5,821 nucleotides of DNA from CAYVSY01 sp964454255. Lineage in GTDB: Bacteria; Bacillota_I; Bacilli_A; RF39; UBA660. Made by a program: the position numbers and the translations under genes. Of the stretch, positions 1 through 5,088 are shown piece after piece. Position 1 is the first letter of the stretch, and every line of letters begins with the position of its first letter. The notes under the pieces were generated by a model. It was given only the letters and a program-made list of their open reading frames with translations, had not been told where the DNA came from and did not search any database. The DNA lies in NCBI GenBank assembly GCA_964454255.1, contig CAYVSY010000053.1, positions 1 to 5,821 on the forward strand, in the 5' to 3' direction.

Positions 1-7
1 ATATTTT

Positions 8-1120
8 TTAATATGTTTTTATTGGTAATATTAATTGTGTTAGTGTAATATCATCAACAGCTGTTAATATTATAGGACTACTATCGTTATTTATATTAAC
101 ACTAACCACTTCTTTATCAAAACTTTTTAAAGCTTCCAGCATATATTTAGAACTGAATGATATAATTAAATTTTTATCACATTCTACATTTGATGTTTCT
201 TCTACTTTACCAATTTCTAATGATGTTGAAGATATAATTAATTTTTTATTATTTATTTCTAATTTAATTGTATTTTTATCTTTATCACTTGTTAATAAAG
301 ATGCTCTATCAATCATTTCATATAAACTATTAATATTAAAAGAAAATGATATATCAAATTTATTTGGAATAATTGAACTAGTAGCTGGATATGTTCCATT
401 TAATAAACGTGATTGAAATAAAATATTTTTATATTTAAATAAAATTTTATTATTAAATATATGTGCCTCAATATTTACTTTTTCATCATTTATAATTTTA
501 ATTAATTCTAATAAATTACGACCAGGAATAACAATATTAATATTATTATCACACTTATCAATTCCAATTACTTTTCTAGCCAATCTATATGAATCAGTAG
601 CAATAACTTCTAAATTATCATTATCTATTTTTAAATTAATCCCTGTTAATAAAGGCCTTGATTCATTATTTGAAATAGCAAATATAGTTTGATTAATAAT
701 TTCTTTTAATTTAATAGTTGATAATATTATTGGTTCTTTTGTTTCTTCTAAATATAAATTAGGAAATTCATTTGGATTGATTCCATTTAAGTTAAAAACA
801 GAATTTTCTGTTGAAATAATCATTTTATAACCATCTAATACTTCTATTGTAATTAAATTATCTGGTAATTTTTTTATTATTTCAACAATATATCTTCCTT
901 GTATAACAATACTGCCTACATTTGATATTTCGTTAATTTTTGTATCATCTATAAATGATTGAATTGAAATATCACTATCACTAGCACATAAATATAAACC
1001 CTTTTTCGTTAATTCAAATTTAATACCTGATAATATAGGAATTAAATTTTTAGAAGAAATTGCCTTTGATACATTGTATAAATTTTCTAATAAAATACTT
1101 TTTTTAATAATAAATTTCAT
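8..1120 (-). CDS. dnaN: DNA polymerase III beta subunit (sliding clamp)
   Basis: Encodes the ring-shaped clamp that tethers the replicative polymerase to DNA and serves as a docking hub for other replication and repair proteins in the cytoplasm. The protein is 370 residues, the usual length for the family, so it is complete although the stop codon lies only 8 bases from the window edge. Family motifs seen include NLIPILSGI (25–33), SRPLLTGI (154–161), ATDSYRLA (174–181), LNGTYP (240–245) and the C-terminal PIKTY (366–370), which corresponds to the usual P-[VIM]-R-T-Y ending. These fit the three repeated clamp domains of roughly 120 residues each. The start is supported by a GAAGGA ribosome binding site on the minus strand just upstream. 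It follows dnaA on the same strand after 129 bases that contain two DnaA boxes, so it may be cotranscribed with dnaA; I could not find a convincing separate promoter. Identification is secure. Confidence 0.97.
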   Translation of the reverse strand: MKFIIKKSILLENLYNVSKAISSKNLIPILSGIKFELTKKGLYLCASDSDISIQSFIDDTKINEISNVGSIVIQGRYIVEIIKKLPDNLITIEVLDGYKMIISTENSVFNLNGINPNEFPNLYLEETKEPIILSTIKLKEIINQTIFAISNNESRPLLTGINLKIDNDNLEVIATDSYRLARKVIGIDKCDNNINIVIPGRNLLELIKIINDEKVNIEAHIFNNKILFKYKNILFQSRLLNGTYPATSSIIPNKFDISFSFNINSLYEMIDRASLLTSDKDKNTIKLEINNKKLIISSTSLEIGKVEETSNVECDKNLIISFSSKYMLEALKSFDKEVVSVNINNDSSPIILTAVDDITLTQLILPIKTY

Positions 1121-1169
1121 TTTATTTCCTTCTTTCTTTTAATTATTATTATTATTATATTGTGTTATT

Positions 1170-1178
1170 TGTGGATAA
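1170..1178 (-). promoter_or_regulatory. DnaA box in dnaA–dnaN gap, perfect consensus
   Basis: The minus strand reads TTATCCACA, an exact match to the consensus DnaA 9-mer. It is the dnaN-proximal box of the gap and is adjacent to a run of TTA/TTC triplets and an AT-rich core, as expected for an origin unwinding site. It forms an 8-bp inverted repeat (GTGGATAA/TTATCCAC) with the box at 1229–1237. Confidence 0.85.
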
Positions 1179-1228
1179 CTCATTATTATTCTTATTATAT
1201 ATATAATTATATAATATATTTTTATTAT
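1179..1228. other. Candidate DNA unwinding element with possible DnaA-trios
   Basis: These 50 bases between two inverted DnaA boxes contain only three C and no G. Next to the perfect box is the triplet run TTA-TTA-TTC-TTA-TTA (1183–1197), whose complement reads 3'-AAT AAT AAG AAT AAT-5'. That resembles the DnaA-trio repeat (3'-[G/A]A[T/A]-5') on which DnaA opens the B. subtilis origin. It leads into TATATAATTATATA (1200–1213), a perfect 14-bp palindrome. Position between dnaA and dnaN matches the B. subtilis unwinding site. The motifs are seen directly; the unwinding role is inferred. Simple AT-rich composition could produce such triplets by chance, and the short GC-rich spacer known from B. 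subtilis is absent. Confidence 0.55.
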
Positions 1229-1237
1229 TTATCCACT
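1229..1237 (+). promoter_or_regulatory. DnaA box in dnaA–dnaN gap, one mismatch
   Basis: TTATCCACT differs from the consensus TTATCCACA only in the last base. It lies just after the dnaA stop codon and faces the perfect box at 1170–1178 across the AT-rich core. The outer flanks of both boxes carry the same 9-mer, TGTGTTATT (1161–1169 and 1243–1251), whose role is unknown. Confidence 0.7.
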
Positions 1238-1249
1238 TTATATGTGTTA

Positions 1250-2605
1250 TTAAACTGTTAATATTTTTTTTAAATCTTTTATTATATTTTTTATTTGATC
1301 GTTTGATTTAATATCATCACTAATTTTTTCACAAGAATGCATGATAGTTGAATGATCTCTTCCTCCAAAATAACTACCTATTTTAGGAAATGATTCAGTC
1401 GTTAAATTTCTACACAAATAAACAGCAATTTGTCGAGGAAAAACAATAGTTTTACTTCTTTTTTTACCTTTTAAATCGTCAATATTTATGTGAAAATAAT
1501 CACTAACCGCTCTCTGAATTCGATGAATATCATTTTTAAAATTACATGGAGCATTAATTTGATCTTTTAAAGCTTCAACTGCATTTTCTAATGTTACAAC
1601 GCCATTATTCATCATTAATGAATAAGCAAATACTCTAGTTATAGCCCCTTCCAATGATCTTACATCTGAATCAAAATTATTAGCAATATATTGAATAACA
1701 TCTTCCGGGATATCAGTTAAAGAATCTTGAAACTTAATTTTATTTTTAATTATATTCAATCGTAATTCTAAATCAGGTGGTGTTATATTTGCTGTAAGTC
1801 CGCAAGAAAATCTTGTTTTTAATCTATCTTCAAGTAATTTTAAATCATTAATACTTCTATCAGATGCAATAATAATTTGTTTATTAGAATTATATAAATC
1901 ATTAAATGTATGAAAAAATTCTTGTTGAGTAGCAGTTGCACCTTCTAAAAATTGAATATCATCAATAATTAATACATCAACATTTCTATATTTATTTTTA
2001 AATTCATTAATTGAATTAAAATTATCACTATTTTTATTTCGAACAATACTAATAAAATCATTTACAAATTTTTCACTGGAAATATATAATACTTTTAAAT
2101 TAGAATTATTAACAATATAATTACCAATAGCTTGCATTAAATGAGTTTTACCCACTCCACTTTTACCATATATAAACAAAGGATTATATGCTTTTCCAGG
2201 TTTTTCCGCTACTGATAAAGCAGCTGTCCAAGCAAATTTATTACTATCTCCAATAATAAATGATTCAAAAGTGCATTTTGGATTAAGATTAGCATCAATA
2301 CTACTATTATAAGGAATACCAATATCTATATCTTCAATAATAGTATTAGAATCAAATTCATCTTCTAATAAATAAGAAAAAGTCCAATTAGTTTCAGTAA
2401 CAGATTTAAAAATTTCATCAATAATATTAGAATAATTTTCTGATAAATGTTTTTTATGTAAATTCATTGGAACAATTATTGTTGCAATTCCATCTTTTAA
2501 ACTAACTAGTTTTGTTTCTTTAAACCAAGTGTCATAAGATAATGTGGATATTTGTTCTTTCATTCTTTCTAAAAATGTATCCCATATTACATTCATATCC
2601 ATCAT
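1250..2605 (-). CDS. dnaA: Chromosomal replication initiator protein DnaA
   Basis: DnaA binds DnaA boxes, oligomerises with ATP, melts the origin and helps load the helicase; it also acts as a transcription regulator. The 451-residue length is normal. Domain I is at about 4–80 and a short acidic linker at about 81–110. The AAA+ domain III (about 111–330) shows Walker A GKSGVGKT (147–154), Walker B VLIIDDIQF (211–219), sensor I around ASDR (247–250), the arginine-finger segment RLKTRF (261–266, R265) and sensor II DVRSLEG (314–320). Domain IV ends with the DnaA signature GGRDHSTIMHSCEKI (414–428), which reads the box DNA. The start is uncertain by up to three codons because Met occurs at 1, 2 and 4; AGAAGGTGAT upstream serves as ribosome binding site for the first or second ATG. 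The gene lies between two DnaA-box clusters and probably autoregulates. Confidence 0.98.
   Translation of the reverse strand: MMDMNVIWDTFLERMKEQISTLSYDTWFKETKLVSLKDGIATIIVPMNLHKKHLSENYSNIIDEIFKSVTETNWTFSYLLEDEFDSNTIIEDIDIGIPYNSSIDANLNPKCTFESFIIGDSNKFAWTAALSVAEKPGKAYNPLFIYGKSGVGKTHLMQAIGNYIVNNSNLKVLYISSEKFVNDFISIVRNKNSDNFNSINEFKNKYRNVDVLIIDDIQFLEGATATQQEFFHTFNDLYNSNKQIIIASDRSINDLKLLEDRLKTRFSCGLTANITPPDLELRLNIIKNKIKFQDSLTDIPEDVIQYIANNFDSDVRSLEGAITRVFAYSLMMNNGVVTLENAVEALKDQINAPCNFKNDIHRIQRAVSDYFHINIDDLKGKKRSKTIVFPRQIAVYLCRNLTTESFPKIGSYFGGRDHSTIMHSCEKISDDIKSNDQIKNIIKDLKKILTV
2543..2551 (-). promoter_or_regulatory. Possible DnaA box inside 5' end of dnaA, one mismatch
   Basis: The minus strand reads ATATCCACA, one base off TTATCCACA. 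It sits near codon 19 of dnaA and could extend the upstream box cluster into the gene. A single 9-mer with one mismatch in coding sequence is weak evidence, and the codons (for I-S-T) may explain it alone. Confidence 0.25.
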
Positions 2606-2686
2606 ACATCACCTTCTATCATTTTTCATAACTTAATTGTATATTATTTTTTATAAAAAAGAAAGTCTTTTTTCAATTTCCATTGT

Positions 2687-2717
2687 TTATCCACAATTTT
2701 TCCACAGGTTTTCCACA
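2687..2717 (+). repeat. Three DnaA boxes phased at 11 bp
   Basis: TTATCCACA, TTTTCCACA and TTTTCCACA begin at 2687, 2698 and 2709, so the repeat unit is exactly 11 bp, close to one helical turn, and all three point the same way. The first is perfect and the others differ only by A-to-T at the third base. Same-face, same-direction packing is the arrangement expected to favour cooperative DnaA filament growth. The array lies in the predicted untranslated leader of dnaA, so it could also repress dnaA. Confidence 0.8.
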
Positions 2718-2750
2718 AATAAAAATCTTATTTTCATATTAATATATTAA

Positions 2751-2759
2751 TTTTCCACA
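2751..2759 (+). promoter_or_regulatory. DnaA box, one mismatch
   Basis: TTTTCCACA has the same variant as two members of the phased array and lies 42 bp (about four helical turns) from the start of the last of them. It is just downstream of the predicted dnaA transcription start, a good place for DnaA-mediated autorepression. Confidence 0.6.
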
Positions 2760-2783
2760 AAATTCATTTAAAATTTAATATGT

Positions 2784-2812
2784 ATTATAAACAATGTTTA
2801 AAACTTTTTCAA
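2784..2812 (-). promoter_or_regulatory. Predicted sigma-A-type promoter of dnaA
   Basis: On the minus strand a TTGAAA -35 box (2812–2807) is followed after exactly 17 bases by a TATAAT -10 box (2789–2784), giving 11 of 12 consensus matches. Transcription would begin near 2777 and yield a leader of about 170 bases before dnaA. That leader contains four forward DnaA-box-like sites, which fits negative autoregulation. The high AT content raises the chance of random -10 boxes, but the paired -35 and ideal spacing make this one credible. Confidence 0.7.
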
Positions 2813-2818
2813 CAAAAT

Positions 2819-2827
2819 TATGGATAA
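2819..2827 (-). promoter_or_regulatory. Possible DnaA box, one mismatch
   Basis: The minus strand reads TTATCCATA, one base from consensus. It lies immediately upstream of the dnaA -35 box, between the two divergent promoters. Opposite in orientation to the phased array. Confidence 0.45.
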
Positions 2828-2871
2828 AATAAAAAAATCAATAAAATTAAATAAAAAAATGTGCACAAAAT

Positions 2872-2880
2872 TGTGGATAA
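2872..2880 (-). promoter_or_regulatory. DnaA box, perfect consensus
   Basis: The minus strand reads TTATCCACA exactly. It faces the forward boxes at 2687–2759 and lies about 70 bases upstream of the rpmH -35 box, so it marks the rpmH-side limit of the recognisable cluster. Confidence 0.8.
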
Positions 2881-2948
2881 TAAAAATCTTAATATTCTAA
2901 TAAAAAAATAAATAATTAGTAAAATTAGGATTTTAATTAATATTTTTA

Positions 2949-2977
2949 TTGACATTAAATATTTTAACATATATAAT
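2949..2977 (+). promoter_or_regulatory. Perfect-consensus promoter of the rpmH operon
   Basis: TTGACA (2949–2954), a 17-base spacer and TATAAT (2972–2977) match the sigma-A consensus at all 12 positions with ideal spacing. The start would be near 2984, giving a leader of about 20 bases with GGAGGTG (2992–2998) before rpmH. A/T-rich tracts just upstream (about 2900–2945) could act as an UP element. Such strength suits a ribosomal protein gene. Confidence 0.9.
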
Positions 2978-3004
2978 ATAGAAGATTTTATGGAGGTGTT
3001 ATAA

Positions 3005-3127
3005 ATGAAAAGAACTTTTCAACCTAATAATAGAAAAAAGAAAAAGAAACATGGATTTTTTGCTAGAATAAAAGGTAAAGTATTGAATAAAAGAAGATCA
3101 AAAGGTCGAAAAATACTATCACGTTAA
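3005..3127 (+). CDS. rpmH: Large ribosomal subunit protein bL34
   Basis: This 40-codon gene encodes the small, highly basic L34 protein that binds 23S rRNA in the 50S subunit. It begins with the invariant family start [18 protein letters not shown] and ends with [11 protein letters not shown], matching the family's C-terminal RRRKGRKVLSA. The typical bacterial protein is about 44–46 residues with a segment like ARMSTKNGRKVL in the middle. Here the corresponding part reads ARIKGKVL, so about four residues of that loop are missing. The reading frame is intact and the conserved ends are in register, so this looks like a natural deletion rather than a frameshift. GGAGGTG lies 6 bases upstream of the ATG and a perfect promoter precedes it. 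It heads the rnpA–yidC–jag operon. Confidence 0.96.
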   Translation: MKRTFQPNNRKKKKKHGFFARIKGKVLNKRRSKGRKILSR

Positions 3128-3128
3128 T

Positions 3129-3154
3129 AACCACTGAAAAAAAAGTGGTTTTTT
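3129..3154 (+). terminator. Hairpin and T-tract between rpmH and rnpA
   Basis: A 7-bp perfect stem AACCACT/AGTGGTT (3129–3135 with 3144–3150) encloses the 8-base loop GAAAAAAA and runs into six T residues (3149–3154). It starts one base after the rpmH stop. It has the form of a weak intrinsic terminator and could act as an attenuator that lets some transcripts read into rnpA, since no separate rnpA promoter is evident in the few bases that follow. A partly leaky stop here would give more L34 than RNase P protein. Confidence 0.7.
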
Positions 3155-3172
3155 CGTAAAAAAGGTGAAAAA

Positions 3173-3508
3173 ATGAAAAAACAAAATATAATTAAAAAAA
3201 ATAAAGAATTTGAACTAATTATTAAAAATAGAAAACGTCTTACTAATAATTATTTTAATATATATTATATTGAAGAAATATTTAATAAATATGGAATAAG
3301 TGTTCCAAAAAAATATTTTAAAACAGCCGTTTTGAGAAATAAAATAAAAAGGCAATTAAAAGATATAATAGATAAAAATGATGTCCCAAATGGTTATGAA
3401 TATGTTATAATAGTAAAAGAAGGTTTAATTAATCTAAATTATAAAGAGATAAAATTAGAATTTTTAAACTTAATATATAGATTAAAGGAGAAAAAAAATG
3501 AAAAATAG
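3173..3508 (+). CDS. rnpA: Ribonuclease P protein component
   Basis: Encodes the small basic protein that binds the RNase P RNA and helps it mature the 5' ends of tRNA precursors. At 111 residues it has normal length. The N-terminal NIIKKNKEFELIIKN (5–19) fits the family start 'R-[LI]-x-K-x-x-[DE]-F', and the core GISVPKKYFKTAVLRNKIKR (41–60) fits the family signature GlsVsKKxGnAVxRNRxKR. The signature's RNR motif reads R55-N56-K57 here, a conservative but notable change in a segment known to contact the RNA. The start has AAAGGTG 5 bases upstream. It follows the rpmH hairpin by 18 bases and its last 11 bases overlap yidC, so the two are probably translationally coupled. The low overall similarity outside the signature is typical of this family. 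Confidence 0.93.
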   Translation: MKKQNIIKKNKEFELIIKNRKRLTNNYFNIYYIEEIFNKYGISVPKKYFKTAVLRNKIKRQLKDIIDKNDVPNGYEYVIIVKEGLINLNYKEIKLEFLNLIYRLKEKKNEK

Positions 3509-4430
3509 AACAAAATTAATACTCCTGTCTTTATCTTTATTACTAATAACTGGTTGCACAAAAAATTTACAAACAGAAGATAAAAAAATAGTAAAAAATG
3601 GAAAAACAGGCCAAACAATAACTGAAAATATATTATGTGCTCCAACCGATGCCGAAACAATTAAAATTTATAATGATAATAATGTTAATATTAATTCCTT
3701 ACCACAATGTGAAAATTTTTCTATAAGTGATGGTGGTTATGAAGGATTATGGACAACTATTTTTGTTAAACCATTAGCGTGGGCTATAATTAAAATAGGA
3801 AAAATAGTTAGAAATTATGGATTAGCTTTAATTGTTGCTACATTATTAATTAGATTGATTGTTATGCCATTAACAAAAAAAACAGCCGTTCAATCTGAAA
3901 ATATGAAAGAGGCAAAACCTGCCCTAGATCGCTTAGAACAAAAATATAAAGGAAAAGATGATAAAGATGCACAAATGCAAAAAGCACAAGAAATGATGGC
4001 TATATATAAAAAATATAATATAAGTCCAGCATCTGGATGTATTCTTGCCTTTATCCAATTACCATTATTCTTTGCTTTTTTAGAAGCAATTAATAGAGTT
4101 CCAGCTATATTTGAAGGAACATTCTTAGGATTACAAATGGGAACTAATCCATCTGTAGGAATAGCTAATGGAAATTATTTTTATATAATATTTATTATAT
4201 TGATAATAGCTACAACGTATTTCTCATTTTCTCAAACAATGAATGATCAAGCTACAATTGGAACAGGAAAACAAGGAAAATTAATGAAATATTTCTTAGT
4301 TGGATTTATAGGAATAGCATCATTTACATTACCACTAGCAACTGCTATATATTGGATATCATCATCACTATTTACTATATTCCAAAATGAAATAGTTAAA
4401 AGAAAGAAGGTCCAACATGAAGCAAAATAA
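3498..4430 (+). CDS. yidC: Membrane protein insertase YidC/Oxa1 (lipoprotein type)
   Basis: YidC inserts and folds proteins in the cytoplasmic membrane, alone or with SecYEG. Residues 1–20 are a lipoprotein signal ending in the lipobox LITGC, so C20 should be the lipid-modified N-terminus, as in Gram-positive YidC1/SpoIIIJ. Residues 21–82 form an outside segment with cysteines at 47 and 71. The YidC/Oxa1 core (about 83–300) has hydrophobic segments near 86–101, 106–126, 181–199, 226–245 and 265–294. It carries LLIRLIVMPLT (116–126), whose R119 matches the groove arginine essential in SpoIIIJ, a charged cytoplasmic hairpin (about 128–170) and the conserved NISPASGCILAFIQLPLF stretch (174–191). 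The basic end KRKK (301–304) is cytoplasmic. AAAGGAG lies 7 bases before the ATG. It overlaps rnpA by 11 and jag by 14 bases; this trio order is conserved in Bacillota. Confidence 0.96.
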   Translation: MKNRTKLILLSLSLLLITGCTKNLQTEDKKIVKNGKTGQTITENILCAPTDAETIKIYNDNNVNINSLPQCENFSISDGGYEGLWTTIFVKPLAWAIIKIGKIVRNYGLALIVATLLIRLIVMPLTKKTAVQSENMKEAKPALDRLEQKYKGKDDKDAQMQKAQEMMAIYKKYNISPASGCILAFIQLPLFFAFLEAINRVPAIFEGTFLGLQMGTNPSVGIANGNYFYIIFIILIIATTYFSFSQTMNDQATIGTGKQGKLMKYFLVGFIGIASFTLPLATAIYWISSSLFTIFQNEIVKRKKVQHEAK

Positions 4431-5028
4431 TTATGAAGGTCCAACAAAAGCAGAAGCAATAACAAAAGCTTTAAATGATTTAAAAATTAATGAAGAAGAT
4501 TTAATGATTGAAATATTAGAAGAAAGAACTGGTATTATAAAAAAATCAGTTTTAATTAAGGCAGTTGATTCAAATGAATTAATAGATTACATTAAAGAAA
4601 CAATTATGGAAATATTAAAACTAATGAATATAAATGCTAATTTAGAAGTTAGAAAAAGAGATAAATCTATATCTATTAAAATGTTTTCTGACAACAACAA
4701 TATTTTAATAGGTCGAAATGGAAAAACGATTCAATCTCTTCAAACTATTATTAAACAATTAGTAGGTAACATTATTAGAAGTGATTGGAATATATTATTA
4801 GATGTTGAAAATTATAAAGAAAAAAGAATTAAAAGGATTGAGTATTTAGCGAGAAGAATTGCAAGAGATGTAGGCAATACAAAAGTAGAAACAAGAATGG
4901 ATAGTATGAATTCATATGAAAGAAGAATTGTTCATGAAGCATTATCAAAAGATAGATATGTTACTACTGAAAGTGAAGGCGAAGAACCAAATAGATATGT
5001 CGTTATAAAACCAAAGAAAGTCCAATAA
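4417..5028 (+). CDS. jag: RNA-binding protein KhpB/Jag
   Basis: Jag (KhpB, EloR) is a cytoplasmic RNA-binding protein linked in streptococci to cell elongation and to post-transcriptional control with KhpA. The 203-residue protein shows all three expected domains. The Jag-N module spans about 6–50 (EGPTKAEAITKALNDL followed by ILEERTGII). The KH domain spans about 75–135 with the GxxG loop G99-R-N-G102 in IGRNGKTIQSL. The R3H domain spans about 140–203 with the R-x3-H motif at R169–H173 in ERRIVHEAL and a closing NRYVVIKP. The usual long linker between Jag-N and KH is short here. GAAGG lies 6 bases upstream of the ATG, within the end of yidC, which suggests coupling. The stop codon lies in the loop of a probable terminator. 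Confidence 0.95.
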   Translation: MKQNNYEGPTKAEAITKALNDLKINEEDLMIEILEERTGIIKKSVLIKAVDSNELIDYIKETIMEILKLMNINANLEVRKRDKSISIKMFSDNNNILIGRNGKTIQSLQTIIKQLVGNIIRSDWNILLDVENYKEKRIKRIEYLARRIARDVGNTKVETRMDSMNSYERRIVHEALSKDRYVTTESEGEEPNRYVVIKPKKVQ

Positions 5029-5042
5029 ATACTTTCTTTTTT
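5013..5042 (+). terminator. Probable operon terminator overlapping the jag stop
   Basis: A 9-bp perfect stem AAAGAAAGT/ACTTTCTTT (5013–5021 with 5031–5039) encloses a 9-base loop that contains the jag TAA (5026–5028), and the 3' arm continues into TTTTTT (5037–5042). The arms lie partly in the last jag codons. The stem has only two G-C pairs, so it may be weak. Its position at the end of the operon and the T-run support it. Confidence 0.6.
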
Positions 5043-5043
5043 C

Positions 5044-5072
5044 TTGCATAAATAATTAAAAAGTGATTTAAT
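5044..5072 (+). promoter_or_regulatory. Weak candidate promoter for the gene at 5089
   Basis: TTGCAT (5044–5049) and TTTAAT (5067–5072) are 17 bases apart, and TGA directly before the latter resembles an extended -10 TGn. The -35 matches consensus at only three positions. It would start transcription near 5079, leaving a very short leader, which fits a translation start at 5089. A read-through supply from the upstream operon is equally possible. Confidence 0.3.
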
Positions 5073-5088
5073 TATGATAGGTGGTATA

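Larger units (their letters stand above)
2606..3004. other. oriC: Origin of replication region (oriC), dnaA–rpmH intergenic
   Basis: This stretch of about 400 bases has no gene. It holds six DnaA-box-like 9-mers: TTATCCACA (2687–2695), TTTTCCACA (2698–2706, 2709–2717 and 2751–2759), then in reverse TATGGATAA (2819–2827) and TGTGGATAA (2872–2880). It also contains the divergent promoters of dnaA and rpmH. The gene context (dnaN–dnaA on one side, rpmH–rnpA–yidC–jag on the other) is the classic bacterial origin. Together with boxes in the dnaA–dnaN gap it forms a bipartite origin like that of B. subtilis. The transcription units diverge from here, consistent with bidirectional forks running co-directionally with both. 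Which half actually unwinds is inferred to be the dnaA–dnaN gap. Confidence 0.88.

Noticed and set aside
1154..1159. TATAAT on the minus strand as a dnaN promoter
   Set aside because: No -35-like sequence at 16–18 bases, and several other TATAAT strings occur by chance in this AT-rich gap.
2650..2676. TTGAAA and TATAAA on the minus strand close to dnaA as an alternative promoter
   Set aside because: The spacer is only 15 bases, and a much better spaced promoter lies at 2784–2812.
2860..2868. TGTGCACAA as a further DnaA box
   Set aside because: Two mismatches from the consensus; better read as the short palindrome TGTGCACA with no assigned role.
3439..3660. Open frame of 73 codons on the minus strand over rnpA/yidC
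   Set aside because: It lies opposite two well-identified genes, is rich in Phe and Leu as expected from the complement of Lys-rich coding sequence, and matches no family I know.
4247..4465. Open frame of 72 codons on the minus strand over the yidC–jag junction
   Set aside because: Antisense shadow of yidC and jag with low-complexity Leu-rich start; no independent support.
5074..5088. Upstream ATG as start of the unknown gene
   Set aside because: The five extra codons consist of the ribosome binding site for the ATG at 5089, and only a weak AAGTG precedes the upstream ATG.
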